Source: Methylobacterium sp. E-005 (GTDB lineage Bacteria; Pseudomonadota; Alphaproteobacteria; Rhizobiales; Beijerinckiaceae). Taken from it: a stretch of DNA of 62,272 bases. Where the stretch lies: the NCBI RefSeq assembly GCF_022829725.1, contig NZ_JAKSYG010000028.1, positions 1 to 62,272 of the forward strand, written 5' to 3'. Of this stretch, positions 27,544 to 37,011 are shown in pieces (within the stretch, counting starts at the first letter, position 1; the number at the start of each line of letters is the position of its first letter). The notes beneath the pieces are model-generated. The model saw only the letters and a list, made by a program, of their open reading frames with translations. It ran no database searches and had not been told where the DNA came from. A program made the position numbers and the translations under genes.

Positions 27544-28808
27544 GCCAGCCAGTCCGGGACCCGGTCGAGGGCGACGAGCGCCTCAACGTCGAGGCGCGGG
27601 CGCACCACGGCGGCGCGGTCGCCGCGCACCAGAACCTCCGGCACCAGCGGTCGCGTGTTGTAGGTGCAGGACTGGACCGCCCCGTAGGCGCCCGCGCTCA
27701 TGACGGCGATCAGGTCGCCGGCCTTCACCTCCGGCATCTCGCGGTTGAGGGCGAGGTAGTCGCCGCTCTCGCAGACCGGGCCAACCACGTCGACCACATG
27801 CCGCGGGGTGTCGGGCCCCGGCGCGGCCACGGGGCGCAGGCCGTGATAGGCCTCGTACAGGGTCGGGCGAATCAGGTCGTTCATCGCCCCGTCGACGATC
27901 ACGAAGGTGCGGCCCTCGCTGTGCTTCACGTAGAGCACCCGGGTCACCAGGATCCCGGCATTGCCAGCGATCATCCGGCCGATCTCGAAGACCGGCCGCA
28001 GGCCGAGCGGTGCGAAATGCGGCCGCAGGGTCGCGGCCAGTGCCGCCGGGTCGGGGGGCGGGGCGTTGTCGTCGCGGTAGGGGATCCCGAGGCCGCCGCC
28101 GAAATCGATGTGGCGCAGGGGATGGCCCGCCGCCAGCAGGTCCCGGGCGAGACCGGCGAGCAACCGCGCCGCGTCCGCGAAGGGGGCGAGATCCGTGATC
28201 TGGCTGCCGATATGCATGTCGACGCCGTGCACCGCGAGGCCCGGCAGGGCGGCCGCAGCGGCATAGACCGCCGGCGCCCGGCTGATCGGGATGCCGAACT
28301 TGTTCTCATACTTGCCGGTGGAGATCTTGGCGTGGGTGCCGGCATCAACGTCCGGGTTCACCCGGATCGAAACCGGCGCCGTGCGGCCGAGCGCGGTCGC
28401 GGTCTCGGACAGGACCGCCAGCTCCGGCTCGCTCTCCACGTTGAAGCAGAAGATGCCGGCGTTGAGCGCGGCCTCCATCTCGGCGCGGGTCTTGCCGACG
28501 CCGGAGAACACGACCTTGCCGGGGTCGACGCCGGCCGTCAGGGCCCGGTGCAGCTCGCCCCCGGAGACGATGTCCATCCCGGCGCCCTGGGCCGCGAGGG
28601 TGCGCAGCACCGCCTGGTTCGAGTTCGCCTTCATGGCGAAGCAGACCAGGGCGTCGTCCCCCGCGAAGGCCTCGGCGAAGACGCGATAATGCCGTTCCAG
28701 CGTGGCGGTGCTGTAGCAGTAGAACGGGGTACCGACCTCCGCGGCGAGGCCTGTCAGGTCGACGTCCTCGGCGTGCAGCCGGCCGTCGCGGTAATGGAAA
28801 TGGTGCAT
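27540..28808 (-). CDS. lysA: Diaminopimelate decarboxylase
   Basis: 422 residues, the normal size. It converts meso-diaminopimelate to L-lysine in the cytoplasm with pyridoxal phosphate. The PLP lysine is in C-F-A-M-K-A-N-S-N near residue 60. The phosphate-binding glycine run is D-F-G-G-G-L-G-I-P-Y and the substrate-binding C-E-S-G-D motif is near residue 350. The ATG at 28808 gives the usual N-terminus M-H-H-F-H-Y-R-D-G-R-L. It is downstream of lptM, a conserved arrangement in alphaproteobacteria, and overlaps the glycosyltransferase gene. Confidence 0.95.
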   Translation of the reverse strand: MHHFHYRDGRLHAEDVDLTGLAAEVGTPFYCYSTATLERHYRVFAEAFAGDDALVCFAMKANSNQAVLRTLAAQGAGMDIVSGGELHRALTAGVDPGKVVFSGVGKTRAEMEAALNAGIFCFNVESEPELAVLSETATALGRTAPVSIRVNPDVDAGTHAKISTGKYENKFGIPISRAPAVYAAAAALPGLAVHGVDMHIGSQITDLAPFADAARLLAGLARDLLAAGHPLRHIDFGGGLGIPYRDDNAPPPDPAALAATLRPHFAPLGLRPVFEIGRMIAGNAGILVTRVLYVKHSEGRTFVIVDGAMNDLIRPTLYEAYHGLRPVAAPGPDTPRHVVDVVGPVCESGDYLALNREMPEVKAGDLIAVMSAGAYGAVQSCTYNTRPLVPEVLVRGDRAAVVRPRLDVEALVALDRVPDWLA

Positions 28809-28899
28809 CTCGGCCGTGTCTCGTCTGGCGCCGGGCAGGGGGTGTTTCCCGTGAAACATCCGGACCCGGAGAGCGGTCCGGAGTCCCGGCCCCCGCCCT

Positions 28900-29250
28900 C
28901 TACAACAGCGGATCCAGAATGAAAGGCTCCGTCGGCACACGGTAGCCCCGCCGCGCGCCGCGGCTGGTCTGGACCGGCGCGTCGGTGCCCCCCGGTGGCA
29001 CGGCCGCCACCGACAGCTCATCCCCGGCGCGGACCGAGGCCGGGTCCGGCTCCGGCGCGCCGCCGCCGAGGCCGACCGACACCGGCAGGGTCCGGCGGCC
29101 GTTCACCGCGTCGGGGGCCGAAGGCGTGGCGGCCGCCGCGGGGGCGGTGGTCTGGGGCGGTTCCAGGGCGCCGCGCCGCCCGCAGGCGGAGAGCGCCAGG
29201 GCGGCGAGGCCCGCCGTGGCGAGGATCTTCAGGGCGGGGTTCGACAACAT
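28900..29250 (-). CDS. lptM: LptM-type small lipoprotein (YifL family)
   Basis: 116 residues with the lipoprotein signal A-G-L-A-A-L-A-L-S-A-C-G-R-R-G-A-L-E-P-P. The sequence L-S-A-C-G-(R/Q)-(R/K)-G right after the signal is the hallmark of the LptM/YifL family, which in E. coli assists maturation of the LptD outer-membrane translocon. The proline/alanine-rich remainder is longer than in E. coli but common in alphaproteobacteria. The ATG at 29250 puts the cysteine near residue 23. It lies 91 bases upstream of lysA on the same strand. Confidence 0.85.
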   Translation of the reverse strand: MLSNPALKILATAGLAALALSACGRRGALEPPQTTAPAAAATPSAPDAVNGRRTLPVSVGLGGGAPEPDPASVRAGDELSVAAVPPGGTDAPVQTSRGARRGYRVPTEPFILDPLL

Positions 29251-29378
29251 CGCGCGCGGGTCCGGCCGTCTCGGCACCGGGGCACGGGGCACCGGCGGGA
29301 GCCCGAGCTTAGCGGTTGCGGCGGCCGGGCGCGAGCGCGCCGCCGCAACAGGACGGAATCGCGATCCGCGACGCTCCC

Positions 29379-29696
29379 TCAGCCGCGACGGTCCCTGCTG
29401 TCCTTCGCGCCCTGCCGGCCCTTGGACGGGGTGTTCTGGCCCTGTTCGGCCTCATAGGCGTCGATCGCGCGGCGGCAGTTCTCGCTGAGCTTCTTCCAGT
29501 TCTTCTGGAAGCAGGCATCGGTGGCCGGATCGTCGGGCGCCAGGTTGCCGCAATAGGTCAGGTAGTCGCCGGTGCAGTACTTCTTCAGGGTCTCGTTGCC
29601 GCGCTTCGACTGCTGGGCCGCGGCCGGCAGCGTCAGGGCAGTGGCCGCCGCGATGGCGAGGACGAGTGGCTTCAGGCGCATGGGTATCCGTACCAT
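29379..29696 (-). CDS. Secreted cysteine-containing protein (hypothetical)
   Basis: 105 residues with a signal peptide (L-V-L-A-I-A-A-A-T-A-L-T-L-P-A-A-A-Q). The mature part has four cysteines in C-T-G-D-Y-L-T-Y-C, then D-A-C-F-Q-K-N-W-K-K and N-C-R-R-A-I-D-A-Y, resembling the short cysteine-rich repeats of periplasmic proteins common in Hyphomicrobiales. The C-terminus is charged and low in complexity. An ATG at 29681 is an alternative start that also keeps the signal. Function unknown. Confidence 0.7.
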   Translation of the reverse strand: MVRIPMRLKPLVLAIAAATALTLPAAAQQSKRGNETLKKYCTGDYLTYCGNLAPDDPATDACFQKNWKKLSENCRRAIDAYEAEQGQNTPSKGRQGAKDSRDRRG

Positions 29697-29807
29697 CAGT
29701 CGACAAGGAACAGTGCAGAACGGGTCGGCGCTGCGATGGGGCCTTCGCGTGGTCGAAACAAGGCGGGCGGCGCGGGTTTCGGCGCGGGGCCCGGCGCGTG
29801 GGTTCGG

Positions 29808-30518
29808 TCAGACGCGTTCAGGCTGCGGCACCGGGTAGGCGGCCCGGGGCATTCGGCCCTGGCTCGTCACGGCGTCGGCGACCTCTGCGATTCGCCGTCG
29901 CAGATCCGCGTTTTCCCGCTCGATGCCGGCCTGTCGGTCGGCTGAGCGATCCGCAAGTGTCAGGGCCAGGGCCTCCTCGGCCGCCTTGAGGCTCGCGCGC
30001 AGATCGTCGCGCTCGGCCGCCACCGCCTTGGCGTCCGGATCGGCCGCCCGGATGCCGGGCTGCCTCAGGCTCAAGAGGGTGTCGAGGAGGTCGGCATGGG
30101 CCTCTTCCAGGGCCTGGAGCGTGGCGAGGCTCGCCGTTCCATCCTCGCGGGCCAGGGCGAGCTCGGTCTCGAGTTCCCGGGTCTTGGCCTGGACCTGGCC
30201 GATCTCGGCGTCCCGGGCCGCGACGTCGCGGGCGAGCGCGGCGACCCGCATGGTCCCGGCGCCGAGCGCCGCCATCTCGGCCTGGCGCTTGGCCTCCGCG
30301 GTCTCGGCCTTGCGCTCCAGGCGGCGCTGCTGGACCGCGAATTGCGCGCGCAGGAAATCCCGCTCGGCCGCGATCTCGGCCGGCGACAGGGGCAGGCGCG
30401 CCTCGGCCCGCCGCCGGGCCAGCCGGGCGGCGCGGGCGTTGAGCGCCGGCAGCAGCAGCAGGCCGCACAGGCTCGCCGCCAGGAAGCCCAGCGCGAAGAT
30501 CATCACCGCTTCGATCAC
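29808..30518 (-). CDS. Membrane-anchored coiled-coil protein (hypothetical)
   Basis: 236 residues: one N-terminal membrane helix (A-V-M-I-F-A-L-G-F-L-A-A-S-L-C-G-L-L-L-L) followed by about 170 residues rich in Ala, Glu, Arg and Leu with heptad spacing, so a long cytoplasmic coiled coil is likely. The motif P-L-S-P-A-E-I-A-A-E-R-D-F-L-R-A-Q-F just after the helix recurs in a conserved but uncharacterised alphaproteobacterial family. The start is GTG at 30518; an ATG at 30503 is possible. Confidence 0.7.
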   Translation of the reverse strand: MIEAVMIFALGFLAASLCGLLLLPALNARAARLARRRAEARLPLSPAEIAAERDFLRAQFAVQQRRLERKAETAEAKRQAEMAALGAGTMRVAALARDVAARDAEIGQVQAKTRELETELALAREDGTASLATLQALEEAHADLLDTLLSLRQPGIRAADPDAKAVAAERDDLRASLKAAEEALALTLADRSADRQAGIERENADLRRRIAEVADAVTSQGRMPRAAYPVPQPERV

Positions 30519-30615
30519 GAGGGAACAACCCGCGCATCCGGCCGGACGACCCGGCCCGTCTTCACTCTAGCCCAGGTTGATCGGAAGGGTGAAATCCGAT
30601 CGTCGCGCCGATCCA

Positions 30616-31239
30616 TCAGAACGGATTCCAGGTCGGCTCCCGGGTGAACTTCAGATAACCGACATTGATCCCCAGTCGCGCGCCGACGCCGCTGCGGATC
30701 GGGACCACGATGATCCGGTCGTTGACCACCGCGGTCATGCCGAAGCCGCCGACGAGATAGGCCGAGCCGTCAACGCCGGCGAAGCGGCGATACAGGTCGC
30801 GCACGTTCGGCAGGTTGTAGACGAGCATCATGGTGCGGGCCCCGTCGCCGCCGACATCGAAGCCGACCGACGGCCCCTGCCAGTAGATGCGCCGCTGGCC
30901 GGCATTGCGGGTGTAGAGCGTGCCCTCGCCGTAGCGGACCCCCGCCACCACGGCGCCGCCGCCCTCCTGGCCGAGGATGTAGCCGTTCGGCTCGCCCCAG
31001 CGCCGGCCCGCCTCCTCGACGGTCAGCGCGAGGCCGCGGGAGACCGAGCCGAAGAACCGGTGGCCCGACTCCACGACCTCGCCGGGGCGGAAGGTTTCGG
31101 GGGTGTCGGCATCCCCGCCGCGCGCCAGGGCGGCCCCCGGGAGGCCGAGGGCCGTCCCCAGGGGGGCGCCGAGCGCCAGGGCGAGGCCCGCGCGCAGCAG
31201 GCGGCGCCGGTCGGGGCCGCAATCGTCTCGTGCCGTCAT
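30616..31239 (-). CDS. eipA: EipA-like envelope protein (DUF1134)
   Basis: 207 residues with a twin-arginine-like export signal (R-R-R-L-L-R-A-G-L-A-L-A-L-G). The mature domain has G-H-R-F-F-G-S-V-S-R-G-L-A, then Q-G-P-S-V-G-F-D-V-G-G-D and a C-terminal G-V-G-A-R-L-G-I-N-V-G-Y-L-K-F-T-R, the pattern of DUF1134/EipA. In Brucella, EipA is a periplasmic beta-barrel protein needed for cell-envelope integrity. A good GGAGA ribosome site precedes the ATG. It is divergent from the YHS gene at 31369. Confidence 0.82.
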   Translation of the reverse strand: MTARDDCGPDRRRLLRAGLALALGAPLGTALGLPGAALARGGDADTPETFRPGEVVESGHRFFGSVSRGLALTVEEAGRRWGEPNGYILGQEGGGAVVAGVRYGEGTLYTRNAGQRRIYWQGPSVGFDVGGDGARTMMLVYNLPNVRDLYRRFAGVDGSAYLVGGFGMTAVVNDRIIVVPIRSGVGARLGINVGYLKFTREPTWNPF

Positions 31240-31368
31240 CGTTGTCTCCTCGCCCGGTTCGATTATCGGTTCGTGCGATGGATCTGTGCCGCTCTCGGCC
31301 CGCCGGGCCCGCGATCCCGCGGGTATCCGGTCGGATGAGTCGGACCAGCTTCCGGGGGAATTCGCAAG

Positions 31369-31869
31369 ATGTGGTTAACGCGTCCTGAGCCCGCAGCCCG
31401 CGCGCCGCGCCGGATCCGCACGGTCGCGGTCTGCGCCGCCCTGATGCTGGCCCGGCCTGCGGCCGGCGAATCGGTGGGGGCACCGCTCGTGCTGCTGACG
31501 CTCAACGGCTTCGATCCGGTCAGCTACTTCCTGGAGGGCGGGCCGGTCGCCGGGACGGGCCGGTTCGAGCTGACCTGGGGCGGACGGGTCTGGCGCTTCG
31601 CCAACAGCGCCAACCGCGAGGTCTTCCGGGACGATCCGTCCGTCTACGCCCCACGGCTCGGGGGCTACGACGCCGCCGGCATCCTGGAGGGCCGGCTGGT
31701 GGATGCCGATCCCCTGGTCTTCGCGGTGATCGGCGACCGGCTCTACCTGTTCCGGGACGCAGGGCGCCGCACCCGGTTCCTGGCCGATCCCGGCCTCGCC
31801 GGGCGGGCGGAGGCCGCATGGCCGGGCCTGCGCGACCAGCCGGACGGGGCGCCTACGACGCCGCGCTGA
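31369..31869 (+). CDS. Secreted YHS-domain protein
   Basis: 166 residues with an N-terminal export segment (V-A-V-C-A-A-L-M-L-A-R-P-A-A-G). A YHS-like domain spans about residues 45-105: F-D-P-V-S-Y-F, then W-G-G-R-V-W-R-F-A-N-S-A-N and A-P-R-L-G-G-Y-D-A. YHS domains often lie in metal-handling or redox proteins; this secreted type is common in Hyphomicrobiales with no assigned role. Its 3' end overlaps the convergent cysQ gene by 17 bases. Confidence 0.75.
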   Translation: MWLTRPEPAARAPRRIRTVAVCAALMLARPAAGESVGAPLVLLTLNGFDPVSYFLEGGPVAGTGRFELTWGGRVWRFANSANREVFRDDPSVYAPRLGGYDAAGILEGRLVDADPLVFAVIGDRLYLFRDAGRRTRFLADPGLAGRAEAAWPGLRDQPDGAPTTPR

Positions 31870-32740
31870 GCGTCGGCCGGCCGCCGCCTGTGCCGCAGGA
31901 GCCGGGCAGCGTGAGGCGCTGGGCCAGGGACGGGTCGCCGAGCGCCGCGAAGGGTCCGTTGCGGTGGTCGGGCCCGTGCTGTCCGTAGCGGATCGGGCCG
32001 CCCCCCGGCACCACCACGCAGCCCCCGGCGGCCGCCACGATGTGGTCGCCGGCCGCCGTGTCCCATTCCATGGTCGGGCCGCAGCGGACGTAGAGGTCGG
32101 CCTCACCGGCGGCGATCAGGCCGAACTTGAGCGCGGAGCCGACCTGGCGCGTCTCCATCACGGGGAGCGCGGCGAGGCAGGTCTCGGTTGCGACATCGCC
32201 GTGCCGGCGGCTGCCGAGCGCCAGGAGGCCCGCCTCCGGCACGGCCCGCGCGTGCACCGGACGCCCGGCGCCGGGGCGGCCCGCGGTCACGGGGCCCTCG
32301 ACGGCCCAGGTGCCCGCCCACCAGACCCGGTCGAGACCCGGCGCCGCCAGGGCCGCGGCCACCGGGCGCTCGCCCGCCACCAGGGCGATGTTGACCGAAT
32401 AGTCCGGCGTTCCGGCCAGGAAGTCGCGGGTGCCATCCAGAGGATCGACGAGGAAGAAGGTCTCGCCCGCCGTCGCCGCGGTGCCCAGTGCCCCCGCTGC
32501 GGCCACCCGCTCCTCGGCCACGACCGGGATGCCGGGGAAGCGCTCGGCCAAGGCGGCGACGATCAGATCCTCGGACTCGACGTCGGCGGCACTCCAGGGG
32601 GTGCCGTCCGGCTTCAGGGCGTGGGGGCAGGGGGCCCGGTGATAGCGGCGCAGGATCTCGCCCGCCGCGCAGGCGATCTCGGCGAGCGCCACGGCAATCC
32701 GCTCGCGCTCAGGCCCAGAGATCGTCGCCGCGCCCGTCAT
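31853..32740 (-). CDS. cysQ: 3'(2'),5'-bisphosphate nucleotidase CysQ
   Basis: 295 residues of the inositol-monophosphatase fold. Metal-binding motifs are intact: V-A-E-E (near 80), D-P-L-D-G-T-R-D-F (near 100) and W-D-T-A-A-G-D (near 240). CysQ hydrolyses PAP, the by-product of sulfate assimilation, to AMP. The start at 32740 (M-T-G-A-A-T-I-S-G) gives the normal length; longer readings lack support. It stands alone between the YHS gene and glnE. Confidence 0.88.
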   Translation of the reverse strand: MTGAATISGPERERIAVALAEIACAAGEILRRYHRAPCPHALKPDGTPWSAADVESEDLIVAALAERFPGIPVVAEERVAAAGALGTAATAGETFFLVDPLDGTRDFLAGTPDYSVNIALVAGERPVAAALAAPGLDRVWWAGTWAVEGPVTAGRPGAGRPVHARAVPEAGLLALGSRRHGDVATETCLAALPVMETRQVGSALKFGLIAAGEADLYVRCGPTMEWDTAAGDHIVAAAGGCVVVPGGGPIRYGQHGPDHRNGPFAALGDPSLAQRLTLPGSCGTGGGRPTLSAAS

Positions 32741-32913
32741 GGTCCCTCCCAAGACCTCTTTGAATGCCCGACCGGGGGAGGGATGTCGACGGTTTTCCGT
32801 ACGCATGGGACCTCGATCCGGAATCGGGCGTCGGTCCGTCTGGGGACGGTCTCGGTCCCGATGCTGCGGCTGCCGACCGAGCGACCGCATCTGGCGTCCG
32901 GGCGGGACGCATC

Positions 32914-35844
32914 TCAAGGGCTGGCTGCCAGCCTCACGGACCGCCGGATCTGCGCCTGCAGGGCCTGGCTCCGGCGCCGGTGGCGGCGCAGCTCCGCCGC
33001 GAGGCTGCGCGCGTCCGGCAGGCCCAGGGCCTTGGCGATCTGCCGGGCGGCCGTCCCGGACGGCTCCCCGGCGGGATCGGCCATCACCAGCCGTTGCCAT
33101 TGATAGACCGCGTCGAGGAACCCGTAGGTCTCGGCCAGGGCGTCGGCCGCCGCGTCGGGCAAAAGGCCGCGCGCCGCCGCCCCGCGGAAGGCCGCCGCCG
33201 CGCCGAGCCCGATGCAGTCCGGCCAGTCGTGCGCGTGGCTCAGCACGATGGCCTGGGCCAGGAAATCGAGGTCGAACAGGGCGCCGGGGGCGAGCTTCAG
33301 GTCGTAGGGGCCGGCATGGCTGCGCTCCCGGGCCACGAGTGCCCGCATCGCCCCCGCCTCGGCGCAGACTGTGGCCGGCTCGCGCGGGCGGGCGAGGATC
33401 GCGGCGATCTCGGCCATGACGGCCGCCCCCAGGGTGGCGTCGCCCGCCACGATCCGGGCCCGGGCCAGCGCCATGTGCTCCCACGGCTCCGCCGCCTCGC
33501 GGTGATAGGTCACAAAGCCGCTGAGCTGCACGGCCGGCGGGCTGTGGCTGCCGTAGGGCCGCAGCCGCAGATCGACCGCGTAGAGCCGGCCACGCCGCGT
33601 CGCCGTGGTGAGCGCCGCGGTGAGGCGCTGCGCCAGCCGGTTATAGGCCACGACCGCATCGAGCGGGCGCCGCCCGTCGCTGGTCCGGTTCTCGGGATCG
33701 AAATCGTACAGGAACACGAGGTCGAGGTCGGAGTCGGCGCTGAGCTGGCGCGATCCGAGCCGTCCGAGCGCCAGGACGCAGCACCGCCCCCTCGGCACCG
33801 CGCCGTGATCCTGCGCGAAACGCCGTTCCTCCGCCTCCAGGCTCAGCGCCACCGTCGCGTCGGCGATCGCCGCGTAGGCCTCTCCGGCCTGCCGGGGCGT
33901 GAGGATGCCCGAGAGCAGGCGCGCTCCGGTCACGAAGGTCATCTGCCGGGTGGCGTCCCGGCAGCAATCCAGAAACTCCTCGTGGCTCGCTGGCTGGCCG
34001 ACCAGGGCCCGGTACTGCGCGTACACCGCCTCCGGATCCGGATCCGGCGTGACGAAATCCGGGTCCAGCACGGTGTCGAGGACGTGTGGGCTGAGCCCCA
34101 CCGTATCGGCGAGGCGCGGCGCCGTGCCCAGGATGTCGGCAAACAGCAGGCGCAGGCGCTCGTGGGCGCGCAGGATCGCCAGCAACTCCGCCACGGCCGG
34201 CATCCGCGCGAAGGCCCGGTCGAGGGCGAGCAAGGCCGCGTCCGGATCGGCGGTGCCGCCGAGCGCCCGCAGCAGCGCCGGCAGCGTCTCGGCCAGGATC
34301 TCCCGGGCCCGCCCGGTCCGCAGGGCCGGGCGGCGGCCGCGGTGCCAGCCCTGTACGGTCTCCCAGGCACGCTCCGGCTCGCGGAAGCCGAAGGCCGCCA
34401 GCCGCGCCAGGGTCTCGGGCTCCGGCGTCTCGCCCGCACCGAAGACGAGGGCCGCCTCGGCGTCGGGGTCGTCTGCCTCGAACAGCAGGGCGTAATGGGC
34501 CTGGACCCGGCCGGCCTGATGCAGGAACGCCGCCACGAAGGAAGCCAGATCCGGGAAGCCCGCGAACAGGGCGAGCCCGGTCAGCGCCTCGGGGCCGGTC
34601 GGCAGGCGCTGGGTCTGCTCGTCGCGGACCATCTGGATCCGGTGCTCCAGGGTCCGCAGGAAGCCGTAGGCCTCGGTCAGCTCGTCCCGGGCACGTCCGT
34701 CGATCCAGCCCGCCGCGGCGAGCCCCTCGAGCATCGCCACGGTGGAGCGGCCCCGCAGGGCGGGCTTGCGACCGCCGAAGACGAGCTGCTGCGTCTGGAC
34801 GAAGAACTCGATCTCCCGGATCCCGCCGCGGCCGATCTTGATGTCGTGGCCGGCCACCGCGAGGGTCTCGTGGCCGCGGACCATGTGGATCTGCCGCTTC
34901 AGGGCGTGGATCTCGGCGATGGCCGGAAAGTCGAAATGCCGCCGCCAGATGAACGGCGCAAGTTCGGCCAGGAACGCCGCGCCGGCCGGGATGTCGCCCG
35001 CGATCGGCCGGGCCTTGATGAAGGCGGCGCGTTCCCAGTTCTGGCCCAGCGTCTGGTAGTAGTCGAAGGCGAAGCCAGTGGAGAGGGCCACCGCGGTGGA
35101 GCCCGGGTCCGGCCGCAACCGGTAGTCGATGCGGTGGACGTAGCCCTCGGCGCTCCGGTCGGACAGGAGCTTCACCAGCCCCTGCGCCAGCTTGACGAAG
35201 AACGGTTTCGGATCGCCGCCGGTGGCGGAGGCCGCGGCTTCGGTCTCGTAGAAGATCACGAGATCGATATCGCTGGAATAGTTCAGCTCGCCGCCGCCGA
35301 GCTTGCCGAGCCCCAGGACGATCAGGCCGGATCCGGCCTGCGGTGCCTCCGGATCCGGCGGTCGGAAGCGCCCGGCCGCCATCCCCTGCCGCAGCAGCGC
35401 CTCGGTGGCCGCGCTCACCGACGCGTCGGCGAAGTCGGACAGCGCCCGGGTGACGGCCGCGACGTCCCAGCAGCCGCCGAGATCGGCGAGCGCCACGAGG
35501 AGCGCGTGCGCCTCCCGGTTGGCGCGCAGCCGCCGGCCGACCTCTGCCAGGTCGGGATTGGCGCCGCAGGCCGCGCCGACCGCGCGCTGGCGGGCGATGA
35601 TGTCCCGGCTCGCCGCGTCCGGGGGCTGCTCCAGCAGGGCGACCAGGCGCTCCGGCGCCCGCCGGCAGGCCTGCCAGAGGAACGGGGAATGGTCGGCGAG
35701 CCCCAGAAGCAGATCGCGGCAGGCGGGCGTCAGGAAGCCCGGCGGAAGAGCGGGCGCGATCTCGGCGAGCCGGGCCTCGGCGGTGTCCCGATCCGCGACG
35801 CGGAGGCGGGGGTGGAGCGTGTCGCGCAGGGAAGCGGTCGGCAT
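32914..35844 (-). CDS. glnE: Bifunctional glutamine synthetase adenylyltransferase/adenylyl-removing enzyme
   Basis: 976 residues, the typical length. There are two nucleotidyltransferase halves. The N-terminal one has L-N-Y-S-S-D-I-D-L-V-I-F and G-R-G-G-I-R-E-I-E-F-F. The C-terminal one has L-S-A-D-S-D-L-D-L-V-F-L and the later L-K-L-A-P-G-A-L-F-D-L-D-F. The enzyme adenylylates or de-adenylylates glutamine synthetase according to nitrogen status under control of PII. The ATG at 35844 is well placed. No nitrogen gene is adjacent. Confidence 0.95.
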   Translation of the reverse strand: MPTASLRDTLHPRLRVADRDTAEARLAEIAPALPPGFLTPACRDLLLGLADHSPFLWQACRRAPERLVALLEQPPDAASRDIIARQRAVGAACGANPDLAEVGRRLRANREAHALLVALADLGGCWDVAAVTRALSDFADASVSAATEALLRQGMAAGRFRPPDPEAPQAGSGLIVLGLGKLGGGELNYSSDIDLVIFYETEAAASATGGDPKPFFVKLAQGLVKLLSDRSAEGYVHRIDYRLRPDPGSTAVALSTGFAFDYYQTLGQNWERAAFIKARPIAGDIPAGAAFLAELAPFIWRRHFDFPAIAEIHALKRQIHMVRGHETLAVAGHDIKIGRGGIREIEFFVQTQQLVFGGRKPALRGRSTVAMLEGLAAAGWIDGRARDELTEAYGFLRTLEHRIQMVRDEQTQRLPTGPEALTGLALFAGFPDLASFVAAFLHQAGRVQAHYALLFEADDPDAEAALVFGAGETPEPETLARLAAFGFREPERAWETVQGWHRGRRPALRTGRAREILAETLPALLRALGGTADPDAALLALDRAFARMPAVAELLAILRAHERLRLLFADILGTAPRLADTVGLSPHVLDTVLDPDFVTPDPDPEAVYAQYRALVGQPASHEEFLDCCRDATRQMTFVTGARLLSGILTPRQAGEAYAAIADATVALSLEAEERRFAQDHGAVPRGRCCVLALGRLGSRQLSADSDLDLVFLYDFDPENRTSDGRRPLDAVVAYNRLAQRLTAALTTATRRGRLYAVDLRLRPYGSHSPPAVQLSGFVTYHREAAEPWEHMALARARIVAGDATLGAAVMAEIAAILARPREPATVCAEAGAMRALVARERSHAGPYDLKLAPGALFDLDFLAQAIVLSHAHDWPDCIGLGAAAAFRGAAARGLLPDAAADALAETYGFLDAVYQWQRLVMADPAGEPSGTAARQIAKALGLPDARSLAAELRRHRRRSQALQAQIRRSVRLAASP

Positions 35845-36185
35845 GGGGCGGGTTCAGGACGTTGGCGATCCGCCGCGACTGGACCCGCGGACCATGGGGC
35901 TAACCCGAAGGCCGACGACGCGTTTCATGCCGCATCCTTCCTGGCGCAGCCTCGAATCGCGTTGCCGAGTCGAGGCTTTGATCACCGATCCGTCAATCCC
36001 GGTAACGCTTTTCAAAGGCCGGCGTGGCGTTTATCCGTGCGGACCGGCCGTCGCCCCCGGTCCGGCCCGCCGCGCGCGCGGACTCCTCTGGGCGACGTGT
36101 ACGCCGGATGCGGCGGTCGACGAACGGCCGCCCGTCGGGGCCCCGGCCCGCAGACGCCCGAACCAGATCCCCCCGGAGCCGCACC
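35845..36185. promoter_or_regulatory. Divergent glnE-chpT intergenic region with GANTC sites
   Basis: 341 bases without a convincing gene. It must hold the promoters of glnE (minus) and chpT (plus). Three GANTC sites, the CcrM methylation target in alphaproteobacteria, lie at 35954-35958 (GAATC), 35967-35971 (GAGTC) and 36081-36085 (GACTC). Methylation-dependent, cell-cycle-timed transcription of chpT is therefore possible but not shown. Confidence 0.4.
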
Positions 36186-36908
36186 ATGTCGTCCCCGAAC
36201 TCGCCGACCCTGACCCTCGACGGCCTCGATCTCGCGGCCCTGCTCTGCTCCCGCGTCTGCCACGACGTGATCAGCCCCGTCGGCGCGATCGTGAACGGGC
36301 TCGAAGTCCTGGAGGACGACCAGGACGAATCGATGCGCGTCTTCGCGCTGGAACTGATCGGCAAGAGTGCCCGGCAGGCCTCGGCGCGGCTGAAATTCGC
36401 CCGGATCGCGTTCGGAGCCGCGGGATCGGCCGGTGCCTCGATCGATCTGGCCGACGCCGAGAGCGTCGCCAAGGGGATGTTCTCCGACGACAAGACCAAG
36501 CTGACCTGGAGCGCCCCGCAGGCGCTGTTCCCCAAGAACAAGGTCAAGCTGCTGCTCAACCTCGTGATGATCGCCACGACCGCGATCCCGCGGGGCGGCG
36601 TGATCGACGTCGTCGTCTCCGGCGACAGCGCGGCGCCGACCTTCGTGCTGAAATCCAAGGGTTCGCATGCCCGCATCCCCCCGCACGTGGAGGAGCTGAT
36701 GGCCGGCAGCCCCGAGAGCGGCACGGTCGATGCCCATGGCATCCTGCCGTTCTTCGCGGGCCTCGTCGCGCGGGCCGCCGCCATGAATGTTCGATTCGCC
36801 ATCCAGGATGATGAGGTGACGATCACGGCCGCGCCGACAGTGATCGAGGCATCCGATGAAGCTTCCGGTGAGGGTTCCGGTGAGGGTTCGAACACCACGC
36901 CGGCGTGA
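36186..36908 (+). CDS. chpT: Histidine phosphotransferase ChpT
   Basis: 240 residues. The N-terminal helix hairpin carries C-H-D-V-I-S-P-V-G-A-I-V-N-G-L-E with the phospho-histidine at residue 26. A degenerate kinase-like domain without an ATP site follows, and the last 20 residues are a Gly/Ser/Glu-rich tail. In Caulobacter and relatives ChpT passes phosphate from CckA to CtrA and CpdR. The start M-S-S-P-N at 36186 was chosen over longer frames because upstream codons look non-coding. It is followed 103 bases later by cheA on the same strand. Confidence 0.9.
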   Translation: MSSPNSPTLTLDGLDLAALLCSRVCHDVISPVGAIVNGLEVLEDDQDESMRVFALELIGKSARQASARLKFARIAFGAAGSAGASIDLADAESVAKGMFSDDKTKLTWSAPQALFPKNKVKLLLNLVMIATTAIPRGGVIDVVVSGDSAAPTFVLKSKGSHARIPPHVEELMAGSPESGTVDAHGILPFFAGLVARAAAMNVRFAIQDDEVTITAAPTVIEASDEASGEGSGEGSNTTPA

Positions 36909-37011
36909 AATTCGGAAAAACTCTGGCGCGGGGCGGGAACTGAAACGCTTCCCTAACCGCGCCCGAGTAAGTACGGTGCGCGAGACCTTCTCTCCGTAAC
37001 GAGTAGCCCCT

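Noticed and set aside
32764..36213. Very long plus-strand open frame opposite glnE
   Set aside because: It mirrors glnE codon structure in GC-rich DNA, has low-complexity Arg/Gly/Ala content and no domain; glnE on the other strand is unambiguous.
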